From AP-15 sp963799085 (GTDB lineage Bacteria > Pseudomonadota > Alphaproteobacteria > ATCC43930 > CGMCC-115725), in contig CAWCWA010000008.1 in assembly GCA_963799085.1 (NCBI GenBank), forward strand, positions 127,294 to 191,293: 64,000 bases of DNA, in the 5' to 3' direction. The notes below the pieces were generated by a model that saw nothing but the letters and a program-made list of their open reading frames with translations, did not search any database and had not been told where the DNA came from. Positions 31,263 through 39,310 of the stretch are shown here, piece by piece. The number at the start of each line of letters is the position of its first letter. Positions within the stretch are counted from its first letter, which is position 1. The translations under genes were made by a program, and so were the position numbers.

Positions 31263-31309
31263 AGGCGTCCTGCTGGCGGGTTGGTTTTTGGCGAGAAGCG
31301 AGCTGTGGG

Positions 31310-32062
31310 TCAATCCTTTGTGGCCGGTTTCGGTCGGGTCCGTCGCAGGCTGTCGCCGGCGAGATCGATGCGGTGGGCGTTGTGGACGAGGCGATCGAGG
31401 ATGGCGTCGGCATAGGTCGGGTCGCCAATCACCTCGTGCCATTTGTCGACCGGGACCTGGCTGGTCAGGATGGTCGAGCGGCGGCCATAGCGTTCTTCGA
31501 GGATTTCGTAGAGATCGCGGCGGGCGCCGGCATCGAGCGGATCGAGCCCCCAATCGTCGAGGATGAGGAGCTGGGTGCCGCCCAGGCTGCGCATGATGCG
31601 GGCATAGCGCCCATCGCCGCGGGCCAGCGCGAGATCGGCGAACAGTTTTGGGACGCGCTGATAGAGCACCGAACGGTTGTCGCGGCAGGCCTTGTGGCCG
31701 AGAGCACAAGCAAGCCAACTCTTGCCGACGCCGGTCGGGCCGCAAAGGATCAGATTGTCGTGCGCATCGATCCAATTGCCGGCGGCGAGCTGGTGGAACA
31801 GGGCACGGTCGAGACCCCGTGGCGCGCGGTAATCGACGTCCTCGACGACGGCGTGGTGGCGCAACCGGGCGTAACGCAATCGAGCGGCAAGGCGCTTGTC
31901 GCGGCGATGGGTCACCTCGCGATCGACGAGCAGACCGAGCCAATCGGCATGGGTGAGGGTGGCGCCTTCGCCGGAGGCTTCCAGTTCGGCGAAGGCCTGG
32001 GCCATGCCGGAGAGCCCGAGCTTGGCGAGTTGGTCGAGCATTGGATGGGTCAGCACTTCCAT
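31310..32062 (-). CDS. istB: IstB ATPase of the nested IS21-family element
   Basis: 250 residues, intact. Walker A is LILCGPTGVGKSWLACALG and Walker B region LLILDDWGLDPLDAGAR, with sensor-like STILTSQVPVDKWHE. It starts MEVLTHPMLDQLAKLGLSGM and lies 12 bases behind istA. It belongs to the branch of IstB proteins with a GPTGVGKS loop, unlike the GGTGTGKS loop of copies A and B. Confidence 0.92.
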   Translation of the reverse strand: MEVLTHPMLDQLAKLGLSGMAQAFAELEASGEGATLTHADWLGLLVDREVTHRRDKRLAARLRYARLRHHAVVEDVDYRAPRGLDRALFHQLAAGNWIDAHDNLILCGPTGVGKSWLACALGHKACRDNRSVLYQRVPKLFADLALARGDGRYARIMRSLGGTQLLILDDWGLDPLDAGARRDLYEILEERYGRRSTILTSQVPVDKWHEVIGDPTYADAILDRLVHNAHRIDLAGDSLRRTRPKPATKD

Positions 32063-32074
32063 TCTCCTAACCAG

Positions 32075-33622
32075 TTAATGGTAGTAGCGGGGGCCGCGGA
32101 TATTGGGGTGGAGCACCGGGACGGCCTCGGCCGGCCGTGGCTGCGCGGCCTGGCGGTCGAGCTTGTTGTCGAGGATCGAGCGCACCGAGCCGTAGGTCAG
32201 CGTGCCGATCTCGATGGCGCGCGCCGCCGCGGCTTCCAGACGCTCGGCGCCGAACGGCCGGACCAGGCGCACGATGCCGAGGCAGGAGCGGAAGCCCTGT
32301 TCGGGGTGCGGCCGGCGCTCCAGGATCAGCTCGCACAAGGCTGCCGTGGCGGGGCCGATCGCGGCGGCTTCCTGGCGGATCCGCTCGACGGTCCAATCCG
32401 CGTAACGCCGGTGGCTCGACGGCATGTGCGCCGGCACCGTCGCATGGCCGTGATTGCCGCTGGAGCGCAGATGCGCGGCAATCCGCTCGCCCCTGAGGAA
32501 GACCTCGACGGTGCGAGGCGTCAGCCGCACCTCGACCTCGCGTCGGGCGAAACGGTACGGGACGCTATAGAAGTGCGCCTCGACCTCAACGTGATAATCG
32601 ATGCCGACTCGCCGCAAGCGCCATTCGGCAAAGGCATAGGGCTCGCTTGGCAAGCCTTTGAGATGCGGCCGGTCGAGTTCCTCGAGCAGGGCGCGGCGGG
32701 TAACCCCGAGCCGCCGGATCGGACGCTCCTCGTTGAGCTGCCGTAGCACCTCCCCGATCGTCGCGTTGAGTTCGGCCAGGCTGTAGAAGCGGCGGTGCCG
32801 CAGCCGACCGAGCAGCCAGCGCTCGACGATCAGCACCGCGGCTTCAACCTTCGCTTTGTCGCGTGGCCGCCGCGGCCGGGCCGGCAGGATCGCCGTATCG
32901 TAATGGGCTGCCATCTCGGCGTAGGTGCGGTTGAGCTGCGGTTCGTAGAGGCAGGCCTTGATCACCGCGACCTTGGTATTGTCCGGCACCAGCAGGTTCG
33001 GCACGCCGCCGATCACCTCGAACGCGCGCGTGTGAGCGCCGATCCAGTCCGCGAGCCCCTGCGTCCAGCTTGCCTCAGCGTAGGTGAAGTTGGAGGCGCC
33101 GAGGACGGCGACAAAGAGCTGCGCCGGCCGGGTCTTGCCGGTCAGCCGGTCGACGATCACGGGCACCGTGTCGCCGGCGTAATCGACAAACAGCTTGTCG
33201 CCGCCGGCATGGGTCTGCCGCATCGTGACTGAGATCCGCGCCGCCCAGCCTCGGTACAGCTCGCAGAACCGCGAATAGCGATACCCGTCGGGATGTCGCT
33301 CGATGTACTCGTCCCACAGGATCTGCAGCGTAACGTGCTTGCGCTTCAGCTCGCGGTGGATCGCCGCCCAGTCGGGCTCGATGCGGCGGCGATGGCCTTG
33401 CTTGGTACCGACCGCGGTAAAGAGCTGCGCCTCTAGCGCCGCGTCGGTCATCTCGGTCGGCAACGGCCAGTTCAGCCCGGCGACGGCGAGCCGCTTCAAC
33501 GTCAGCCGCACGGTCGACGGCGCCACCCCGACCCGGCGGGCGATCTCGTTGCCGGAAACCCCGGCGGCATTCAACCGAAGCACGTCGCGCACTTGGCGCA
33601 TCGCGATCCTCTCTGCTGGCAT
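32075..33622 (-). CDS. istA: IstA transposase of the nested IS21-family element
   Basis: 515 residues, intact. N-terminal HTH: VLRLNAAGVSGNEIARRVGV, APSTVRLTLKRL. DDE core: DKLFVDYAGDTVPVIVDR (first Asp), VPNLLVPDNTKVAVIKA (second Asp), PRDKAKVEAAVLIVERW (Glu). I start at the ATG at 33622 (MPAERIAMRQVRDVL), since the upstream in-frame ATG at 33640 adds only six residues. It ends NIRGPRYYH. Confidence 0.92.
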   Translation of the reverse strand: MPAERIAMRQVRDVLRLNAAGVSGNEIARRVGVAPSTVRLTLKRLAVAGLNWPLPTEMTDAALEAQLFTAVGTKQGHRRRIEPDWAAIHRELKRKHVTLQILWDEYIERHPDGYRYSRFCELYRGWAARISVTMRQTHAGGDKLFVDYAGDTVPVIVDRLTGKTRPAQLFVAVLGASNFTYAEASWTQGLADWIGAHTRAFEVIGGVPNLLVPDNTKVAVIKACLYEPQLNRTYAEMAAHYDTAILPARPRRPRDKAKVEAAVLIVERWLLGRLRHRRFYSLAELNATIGEVLRQLNEERPIRRLGVTRRALLEELDRPHLKGLPSEPYAFAEWRLRRVGIDYHVEVEAHFYSVPYRFARREVEVRLTPRTVEVFLRGERIAAHLRSSGNHGHATVPAHMPSSHRRYADWTVERIRQEAAAIGPATAALCELILERRPHPEQGFRSCLGIVRLVRPFGAERLEAAAARAIEIGTLTYGSVRSILDNKLDRQAAQPRPAEAVPVLHPNIRGPRYYH

Positions 33623-33684
33623 CGTCCCCTCCCGCAGCAAAAGCCAAAGGAACGGACGCTACGCGGGCCAGCAGAGACGCCCTC

Positions 33685-33805
33685 TACCCGGGCGACTTCA
33701 TCCCGGAATGCCGGGCGAAATCATCTCGGAACGCCGAGCGACATCAAATCGGAATGGTGCGCGAGATCATCCCGGAATGCCGGGCGACTTCCGTCGGAAT
33801 CAGCA
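33685..33805 (+). repeat. right-end tandem units of the nested IS21-family element
   Basis: Five tandem units of 22-23 bases, e.g. CGGGCGACTTCATCCCGGAA, CGGGCGAAATCATCTCGGAA, CGAGCGACATCAAATCGGAA, CGCGAGATCATCCCGGAATG, CGGGCGACTTCCGTCGGAAT. They mirror the three units of the left end. More units on the istA side than on the istB side is common in IS21 elements. Confidence 0.8.
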
Positions 33806-33856
33806 TTCGACGCTGATCACCCCCAAAGCCGGGTCACTCTTCCACGCTGCTTTCCA

Positions 33857-34340
33857 GCTTCCCGGTGCCGCTGTTACCGACCGCGATGACGTTCTCTCGG
33901 CGAGCAATGTATTCACAGCGGGCGAGCTCGAGAACCAATGTCTTATTGAGCGAGGGGATCGCCGTGAGGTCGAAACTGTCGAGGCTTTTCGCTGTCGGGA
34001 ACCGTGCCTCCTTGATGCGGCGCTCGACCATCCGGCGTTCCCGCTCGATCAGCTCGAGTTCGGCCAGGCGCAGCAAATAGCGGGGATGGTCGACGCCCTC
34101 GGCGGCGCATTGCTGGGCGAGCTTGTCGTATTCGCGCAAGAAGGTCGGCAGCTTGAGCGCCTTGAGGTGATGGGCGAGCAGCAGCTGCGGCGTATCGCTC
34201 ATGGCGCCCCGGCGAGCAGGTCGCGATAGGCCTTGGCCGAGGTCATCGCCACCCTTGCCCGCGGCAGGTAGGGATAGACGTCAGGTAGGGATAGACCGTC
34301 AGGTCGAGCCGCGGCGGCCGGCGCTCGATCCGGCACAGCA
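33857..34340 (-). mobile_element. remnant of a third IS21-like element (istB N-terminus plus istA tail)
   Basis: An istB fragment (33857-34202) reads SDTPQLLLAHHLKALKLPTF through VIAVGNSGTGK and is cut in the middle of its Walker A loop by IS21 copy A. Upstream, overlapping by ATGA at 34199-34202, is the tail of an istA (RVAMTSAKAYRDLLAGAP preceded by RRPPRLDLTVYPYL). A short tandem duplication (tagggatagac..gtcaggtag repeated near 34265-34300) breaks the istA frame. Clearly older than the two elements to its left. Confidence 0.75.
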
Positions 34341-34347
34341 CCAGATG

Positions 34348-34366
34348 CCCCGGATCAAGTCCGGGG
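34348..34366 (+). repeat. small palindrome, REP-like
   Basis: CCCCGGATCAAGTCCGGGG: 7-bp perfect arms around TCAAG. Sequences of this type (CCGGATCAAGTCCGG) are scattered as intergenic palindromes in many alphaproteobacteria. The surrounding 34341-34690 stretch holds no supported gene and looks like IS debris. Confidence 0.6.
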
Positions 34367-34690
34367 TGCGCGTGGGTCCGCTCCTCCCATCCCCGACGTG
34401 GCGCGCCGCGGCCACCGGTCCCCAGGTCGGGACGGGAAAGCAGGCTCATCAATCGAACGGGAAAGCGGAGTTTGCTGTGGCGCTGCTCGGCGCCCCCCGG
34501 TGATGCATTCTTACTCCGGCCCGCCGATGCATCTTCTCTCCGGCGTTGACAACAGTCGCAAAACTTCCCGGATCCGGCGCATCGACAGTCTCTAGGCCGG
34601 CATCCCGTCCCCCCTTTCGACAAAGAGGACGAGGCTACCTTTGGTTGAGAACCGTCAGCGCCGCGGAGCGCTACACCAGTGCGCCGAGCC

Positions 34691-34804
34691 GATCACGATC
34701 AGCGGATCGGGTGATCACGATCGACCGTAATCCGTGATCACGTTCCGCCGGATTGAGTGATCATCTTCCACCGGAATCCGTGATCACAATCGACCGGAAC
34801 ACGC
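34691..34804 (+). repeat. five tandem 23-bp units, IS21-type end array
   Basis: Units start at 34691, 34713, 34736, 34759 and 34782; each begins GATCA(C/T) followed by a variable 4-5 bases and a C(C/A)CCGGAATCCGT-like tail (e.g. GATCATCTTCCACCGGAATC). This is the organisation of an IS21-family terminal array, but the unit differs from those of the two elements to the left, so it belongs to a further, otherwise lost element. Confidence 0.7.
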
Positions 34805-35024
34805 AGTCGGGGATGACAACGCCGACGGCATCGCCTTCACGATCAACCAGCGTCATGACGATCGTCTTGCGCCCGGCGGCTTCCGTCCTGTCGCGGTGCA
34901 TGTTGTTGGCGACCTTACCGCCGACGAGCGTCTGTCGATCTCGACGCCGCCGCCGCCCTGGCCGAGCATCGAAGCCAGTGGATCGACCGTCATCGCGAGA
35001 CGGATGCGGTGCGTCAGGAGCCAT
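34805..35024 (-). mobile_element. possible IS1595-family transposase fragment
   Basis: The minus frame contains VGGKVANNMHRDRTEAAGR, KTIVMTLVDREGDAVGVV, which resembles the GGK...NKH...GR.GK.AV.G..ER part of IS1595-type transposases (around the DDE core). About 70 residues only and no terminal repeats, so this is tentative debris. Confidence 0.4.
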
Positions 35025-35029
35025 GCGGC

Positions 35030-35749
35030 CTAGCAGGAAATGCCAAGCTCGCGCTTGATTTGGTTCGAACTGATCCCTTTCTTTAGATGACCAGCGATCA
35101 GGCTCACAGGCTGGCCGGGCTTGGACGAGCTAAGGTTCGTTGGGACCGTGTAGCTGGAGGTTCCAGGGGAAACATTGACTACATGGATTATATTAGCGCT
35201 TCCATTTAATAGGGGAGACGAAGATCGATCATAAATCTGAATTCGTAAACCATTCGGTATATATGCCGACGGCAGAGCCCAATTTATTGTCGGATTTATC
35301 CCATTTTCGACGATTGTTACTTGCGTCGGGGACGGCACTGGAGTAAGCGGAATCCCGGTCACCGATGGCAGCGCGAATGTCGCAGTCGTGCTCCCCTGTT
35401 GGAGCTCAATCTGCCACACGCCGTTGAGCCAGCTTGGCGAAAACCCTACGCTGCTGCCGCAGAGGTTCAGGTCGGTACTCGTCGGCGCACAAGGCGAAAA
35501 GGGCTGCGAGAAAGTCGGTGCGGTCGAACCCGTCGGTGTAAAGAAGCCGGCAATATTCGTCCCGGCGGAGCCCCCGATGACGTCGGTGCCAAATGCTCGT
35601 CGGTCTCCCTGCCCAATACCGACATCGTTCACGCCCCTCGTGGCACGAAAGATATACGGGTTATTGATGGTGATGGCGGCGGCCTGGCCGTTGCTCGCAA
35701 AACTCGTCCAGGCGATCAGCGCTGTAAACAGGAGCGCGAAAGTGCGCAT
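35030..35749 (-). CDS. secreted protein of unknown function
   Basis: 239 residues with a clear Sec signal peptide (RTFALLFTALIAWTSFASNGQAAA, cleavage likely after AAA). The mature part is rich in Ser, Thr, Pro, Asn and predicted beta (GIPLTPVPSPTQVTIVENG, INPTINWALPSAYIPNGL), with one CAPTSTDLNLC cysteine pair. It looks like the PEP-CTERM-type exported proteins in composition but has no C-terminal PEP anchor; the last 18 residues (LKKGISSNQIKRELGISC) are basic and odd for that class, so the end may be altered. Base composition is visibly AT-richer than the neighbours, suggesting acquisition. Confidence 0.65.
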   Translation of the reverse strand: MRTFALLFTALIAWTSFASNGQAAAITINNPYIFRATRGVNDVGIGQGDRRAFGTDVIGGSAGTNIAGFFTPTGSTAPTFSQPFSPCAPTSTDLNLCGSSVGFSPSWLNGVWQIELQQGSTTATFALPSVTGIPLTPVPSPTQVTIVENGINPTINWALPSAYIPNGLRIQIYDRSSSPLLNGSANIIHVVNVSPGTSSYTVPTNLSSSKPGQPVSLIAGHLKKGISSNQIKRELGISC

Positions 35750-36118
35750 GGTGTCTCCTCCCCAAAATGCTTATTCGCGTCCGGGCAAGAATCATGCCGC
35801 ACTAATTATCTATTTAGCCACAATGTCTTGGCTGTCGCCAGGACGTGCCATATGTAAATTCTGCCAACAGCAGCCGATCATTTATTACATCGGCCATAGC
35901 ATTATCTTAAGCCGTACTTAATCTTATGATATTTATCCGCACGTTTTTTGGATATGGGCGTGGATTATGGCTTGCACCCACATTATGTTAAATTTACCGA
36001 CAGAGCGGGTTACACAACCCCCATTCGGAGGCAGTGGGTTGAAAGATCCTAACCAGCCTGGGATCTCTGCCCGCCCATCGGAGATGCGGTTCACCGCCAG
36101 TCGGTTCGCTCGGCGGGG
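35750..36118 (+). other. AT-richer intergenic region without a supported gene
   Basis: About 370 bases with several TTTAT/ATTA stretches (35800-35995). It should contain the promoter of the secreted-protein gene and the 3' end of the rpsU transcript. I see no family-like frame, RNA gene or array. Confidence 0.45.
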
Positions 36119-36322
36119 TCAGTAGCCCTCGCGCTCCAGGCGTTTGCGCAGGAGTTTGCGGTAGCGGCGGACGGCTTCGGCTTTTTCGCGGGCGCGGCGC
36201 TCGGAGGGCTTTTCGTAGTTGCGCCGCAACTTCATCTCCCGGAACACGCCCTCGCGCTGCATTTTTTTCTTCAAGGCCCGGAGAGCCTGATCGACATTGT
36301 TGTCGCGGACGAGGACTTGCAC
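36119..36322 (-). CDS. rpsU: 30S ribosomal protein S21
   Basis: 67 residues: MQVLVRDNNVDQALRALKKK, then QREGVFREMKLRRNYEKPSE, RRAREKAEAVRRYRKL. This is a textbook bS21, basic and helical, a component of the small ribosomal subunit near the 3' end of 16S rRNA. Divergent from the deformylase gene, with about 110 bases between them for both promoters. Confidence 0.95.
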   Translation of the reverse strand: MQVLVRDNNVDQALRALKKKMQREGVFREMKLRRNYEKPSERRAREKAEAVRRYRKLLRKRLEREGY

Positions 36323-36432
36323 GGGCGCGCCGCTCCGTAGGGGATCTGTACCTGTCGCGAGCTTAGCACCCGGGTGCCGGGGTGTGAAGCCGATGCTTTA
36401 CCGAAGGGGCGGTCGATCGCATATATCGCCTC

Positions 36433-36995
36433 ATGGCTTTGCTCAAGATCGCCCGCATGGGGCATCCGATATTGCGTGGCCGTTCGGCCGAGATCGACGA
36501 CCCGACCGCCCCCTGGGTCGCGCGGCTCGCCCTGGACATGATCGAGACGATGGAGGACGCGGGCGGCGCCGGGCTCGCGGCACCCCAGGTCCACATGCCG
36601 CACCGGCTCGTGATCTTCATCGTGCCCGACGACCGGACGACCGACATGCCGGGCGACACCGCGCAGGGTCTGACCGTCCTGGTCAATCCCGTCGTCGAGC
36701 CCGTGGGCCAGGAGCGCGCACTCGGCTGGGAGGGCTGCCTCTCGGTGCCGGGGCTGCGCGGCGTGGTGCCGCGCCATCTGCGCGTCCGCTATCGCGGGAT
36801 CGGATCTTGCCGGCGATCGGATCGAACGCGAGGTCGAGGGCTTTCACGCCCGTGTTGTGCAGCACGAATGCGACCATTTGGACGGCGTCCTCTACCCGCA
36901 GCGGATGACCGACCATCGTCTTCTCGTCTTTCTCGAGGAATTGCAGCGCCACCCGATCGACCTCGCGGAATTCCTCGCCGCGAGGACCGCGCTGA
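36433..36995 (+). CDS. def: peptide deformylase, one frameshift
   Basis: Removes the N-formyl group from nascent proteins. Motif 1 is GGAGLAAPQVHMPHRLVIF, motif 2 GWEGCLSVPGLRG (Cys ligand), motif 3 VVQHECDHLDGVLY (HExxH-type; here HECDH). The start is ATG 36433 (MALLKIARMGHPILRG). A break near 36805 separates motif 2 and 3. After motif 3 the frame reads straight into COQ9; a TGA at 36993-36995 overlapping the COQ9 ATG (TGATG) in another frame is probably the real stop. Confidence 0.85.
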
Positions 36996-37633
36996 TGAGA
37001 AGCCCGCTCGCCGAGGCGCTGCGCGCGCAATTGATCGAGGGGATACTGCCCGATGTCGCGTTCGACGGCTGGTCGCGTCCGGCGTTGCGCGCGGCGGCAA
37101 GGCGGGCCGGAATCTCGTTCCCCGAAGCGGAGGCGCTGTTTCCCGGCGGCGCCGCCGATCTCGTCGCCGAATTCAGCCGCTGGGCCGACCGCGGGATGCT
37201 CGACCGGATCGAGGCCGCCGGGCTCGACGGGTTGCGGGTGTCGGAGCGCGTGGCGTTCGCGATCGAGACCCGCCTCGCCATCGTCGAACCGTGGCGCGAG
37301 GCGGTGCGCCGGGCGTTCGCGGTCCTGATCATGCCGCCGCGCGCCGCACTCGCGACCCGGCTCCTCTACGAGACGGTCGACGGCATCTGGTACGGGGCAG
37401 GCGACGCCGCGACCGATTTCAGCTTTTATACAAAACGGCTGAGCCTCGCTGCGATCTACAGTGCGGCTCTCCTATATTGGCTCGAAGACCGCTCCGAAGG
37501 TTTCGCCGACACGCGCGCCTTCCTCGCCCGGCGGCTTGCCGACAATGCCCGCCTCGGCCGCGCGCGGCGTGATCTCGAAGGTCTCGCCCAGCGGCTGCCG
37601 AACCCGTTCCGCCTGTTTCGCCCGCTGGCCTGA
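36995..37633 (+). CDS. COQ9-family ubiquinone biosynthesis protein
   Basis: 212 residues from ATG 36995 (MRSPLAEALRAQLIEGILPD, VAFDGWSRPALRAAARRAGI). The TetR-like N-terminal fold is followed by the COQ9 domain with the lipid-binding C-terminal helix (FAVLIMPPRAALATRLLYETVDGIWYGAGD). In eukaryotes COQ9 presents the quinone precursor to COQ7. The family is nearly limited to mitochondria and alphaproteobacteria, which supports the taxonomic guess. It is in the same frame as the deformylase tail, probably through an indel. Confidence 0.85.
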   Translation: MRSPLAEALRAQLIEGILPDVAFDGWSRPALRAAARRAGISFPEAEALFPGGAADLVAEFSRWADRGMLDRIEAAGLDGLRVSERVAFAIETRLAIVEPWREAVRRAFAVLIMPPRAALATRLLYETVDGIWYGAGDAATDFSFYTKRLSLAAIYSAALLYWLEDRSEGFADTRAFLARRLADNARLGRARRDLEGLAQRLPNPFRLFRPLA

Positions 37634-37643
37634 ACACCCCCGC

Positions 37644-38724
37644 TCAGCGGTGCGGGATGAGGCGCGTCACATGGCCCATCTTGCGGCGGGGCTTGACCTC
37701 GCTCTTGCCGTAGAGGTGCAGCCGGGCGAGCGGGTCGTTCAGCGCGTCGCGCCATTTCTCGACGTCGGCGCCGATCAGGTTCTTCATGATGGCGTCGGAA
37801 TGGTGCGCGACCGAGCCCAGCGGCAGCCCGCAGAGCGCCCGGACCAATTGTTCGAACTGGCTGGTGACGCAGGCGTCGATGGTCCAATGGCCGGAATTGT
37901 GCGGCCGCGGCGCCAGTTCGTTGACCAGGATATCGCCTGTTTGCGTGACGAACATCTCGACCGCGAGCACGCCCACGAGGTCGACTTTTTCGGCGACATG
38001 GCGGGCGATCGCCTCGGCCCGCATCGCTGTCTCGGCGGCGATCCGCGCGGGTGCGATCGTGGTGTCGAGAATGTGGTCGACATGCTGGTTCTCGACCGGC
38101 GGATAGGTCGAGCACGCGCCGTTGCGTGCGCGCGCGACGATGACCGAAATCTCGCAGCTGAAATCGACAAAGCTTTCGAGGATGCCGATGTCGGCGCCCA
38201 TGCGCTGCCATGCCTCCTCGGGTCGGGTTTCGGGCGTCAAGGTCACCTGGCCCTTGCCGTCATAACCCCAGCGCACGCTTTTCAGCACCGCCGGATAGCC
38301 GAAGTCGCGCATCGCGCGCACCAGTGAGGCCGCGTCGGAGACTTCGCGGTAGGCGGCGGTGTCGACGTCGATCGAGCGCAAAAAATCCTTTTCCCGCAAC
38401 CGGTCCTGGGCGATCTCCAGAATCTCGGGGCGGGGCGCCACCGGTTTCAGCGCCGCGACCCGGCGGACCGAGGCGGCCGGGATGTTCTCGAATTCGAAGG
38501 TCGCGAGATCGACCGCGGCGGCAAACCGGTCGAGTGCCGCCTCGTCGGCGAAATCGGCGACCGTCGCCGTCGCGCAGACCTGGGCGGCCGGGCTGTCGGG
38601 CTCGCTGGCAAAGACATGGCAGCGGTAGCCGAGGCGCGCCGCCGCGAGCGCTGTCATCCGGCCGAGCTGGCCGCCGCCCAGAATGCCGATCGTGCCGCCG
38701 GGGGCAAGCGACGGTGGCGGCCAT
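37644..38724 (-). CDS. purK: N5-carboxyaminoimidazole ribonucleotide synthase, one frameshift
   Basis: ATP-grasp enzyme of purine synthesis, about 358 residues. The N-terminal loop GTIGILGGGQLGRMTALAAAR appears after correcting one indel near 38710 (a run of Cs). ATP-grasp features: YPAVLKSVRWGYDGKGQ, LESFVDFSCEISVIVAR, NELAPRPHNSGHWTIDAC. Start is ATG 38724, whose first base overlaps the purE stop. Forms the carboxylation step together with PurE. Confidence 0.9.
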
Positions 38725-39219
38725 CAGCGCCGCTCCGGGCGCTCGACGACGGCCTCGGTCTGCCGCTGCCGCCAGGCGTCGAGAGCCTGGGCCGCGCGCC
38801 GGATCGGCAAGGCCGAGGATCGCGGCGGCAAAAAGCGCGGCATTGACCGCGCCCGCCTCGCCGATCGCGAAGGTGGCGACCGGTACCCCGGCCGGCATCT
38901 GGACGATCGACAGCAGGCTGTCGACGCCCTTCAGCACGCGGCTTTCGATCGGCACGCCCAGCACCGGCAACGGCGTCAGCGCCGCCGCCATGCCCGGCAG
39001 GTGGGCGGCCCCGCCGGCGCCGGCAATGATCACCCGCAAGCCGCGCTCGCGCGCACCTTTCGCGTAACCGTAGAGCCGGTCGGGCGTGCGATGGGCGGAA
39101 ACGATCCGCGTCTCGCAGCCGATGCCGAGCCGATCGAGCGTGCCGGCGGCGTGCTGCATCGTTTCCCAATCGGATTGGCTGCCCATGATGATGCCTACCG
39201 CCGGTCCGGCTTCGCTCAT
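38724..39219 (-). CDS. purE: N5-carboxyaminoimidazole ribonucleotide mutase, one frameshift
   Basis: About 164 residues. VGIIMGSQSDWETMQHA is the signature phosphate-binding loop, IVSAHRTPDRLYGYA carries the catalytic His, and GAGGAAHLPGMAAALTPLPV follows. A break near 38793 displaces the last 25 residues, which in the right frame read ALDAWRQRQTEAVVERPERR before the TGA overlapping purK. Located directly upstream of purK in the classical purEK order. Confidence 0.9.
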
Positions 39220-39310
39220 GGGGCTCCTTTCCGATTACGACGCGCCGCGCCGCATTATAGGGGGCCGCACCCGGCGCACAAGCGCAGGGCAATGATATGC
39301 GGCGCCGGCG

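Larger units (their letters stand above)
31188..33805 (-). mobile_element. intact IS21-family element nested in copy A, 8-bp target duplication TTCGACGC
   Basis: 2618 bp beginning TGCGGATTCCGACG and ending with the inverse CGTCGGAATCAGCA. It is flanked on both sides by TTCGACGC (31180-31187 and 33806-33813), and the interrupted IS21 copy A sequence resumes exactly behind the second copy (TGATCACCCCC). Both its genes are intact and on the minus strand. It is not closely related to copies A/B: istA and istB differ clearly. This is the youngest insertion in the pile. Confidence 0.92.
28676..33856 (-). mobile_element. IS21-family element, copy A (interrupted by a second IS21-family element)
   Basis: The left end begins TGTCAATCAGCGCGGAAGCG at 28676 and the right end finishes at ...CACGCTGCTTTCCA (33856); reading inward the two ends match as imperfect inverted repeats (TG..., with CAGCG.GGAAG.G.GACCC shared). 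Subtracting the nested element and its 8-bp duplication leaves about 2.55 kb, the same as copy B at 57299-59843. It carries istA and istB on the minus strand. The left end cuts the RelE-helicase gene; the right end cuts an older istB. I find no matching target duplication, which suggests rearrangement after insertion. Confidence 0.85.

Noticed and set aside
29728..31263. 511-residue plus-strand frame
   Set aside because: Antisense shadow of istA copy A; the minus frame has all IstA motifs.
31373..32746. 457-residue plus-strand frame
   Set aside because: Antisense of the nested element's istB/istA.
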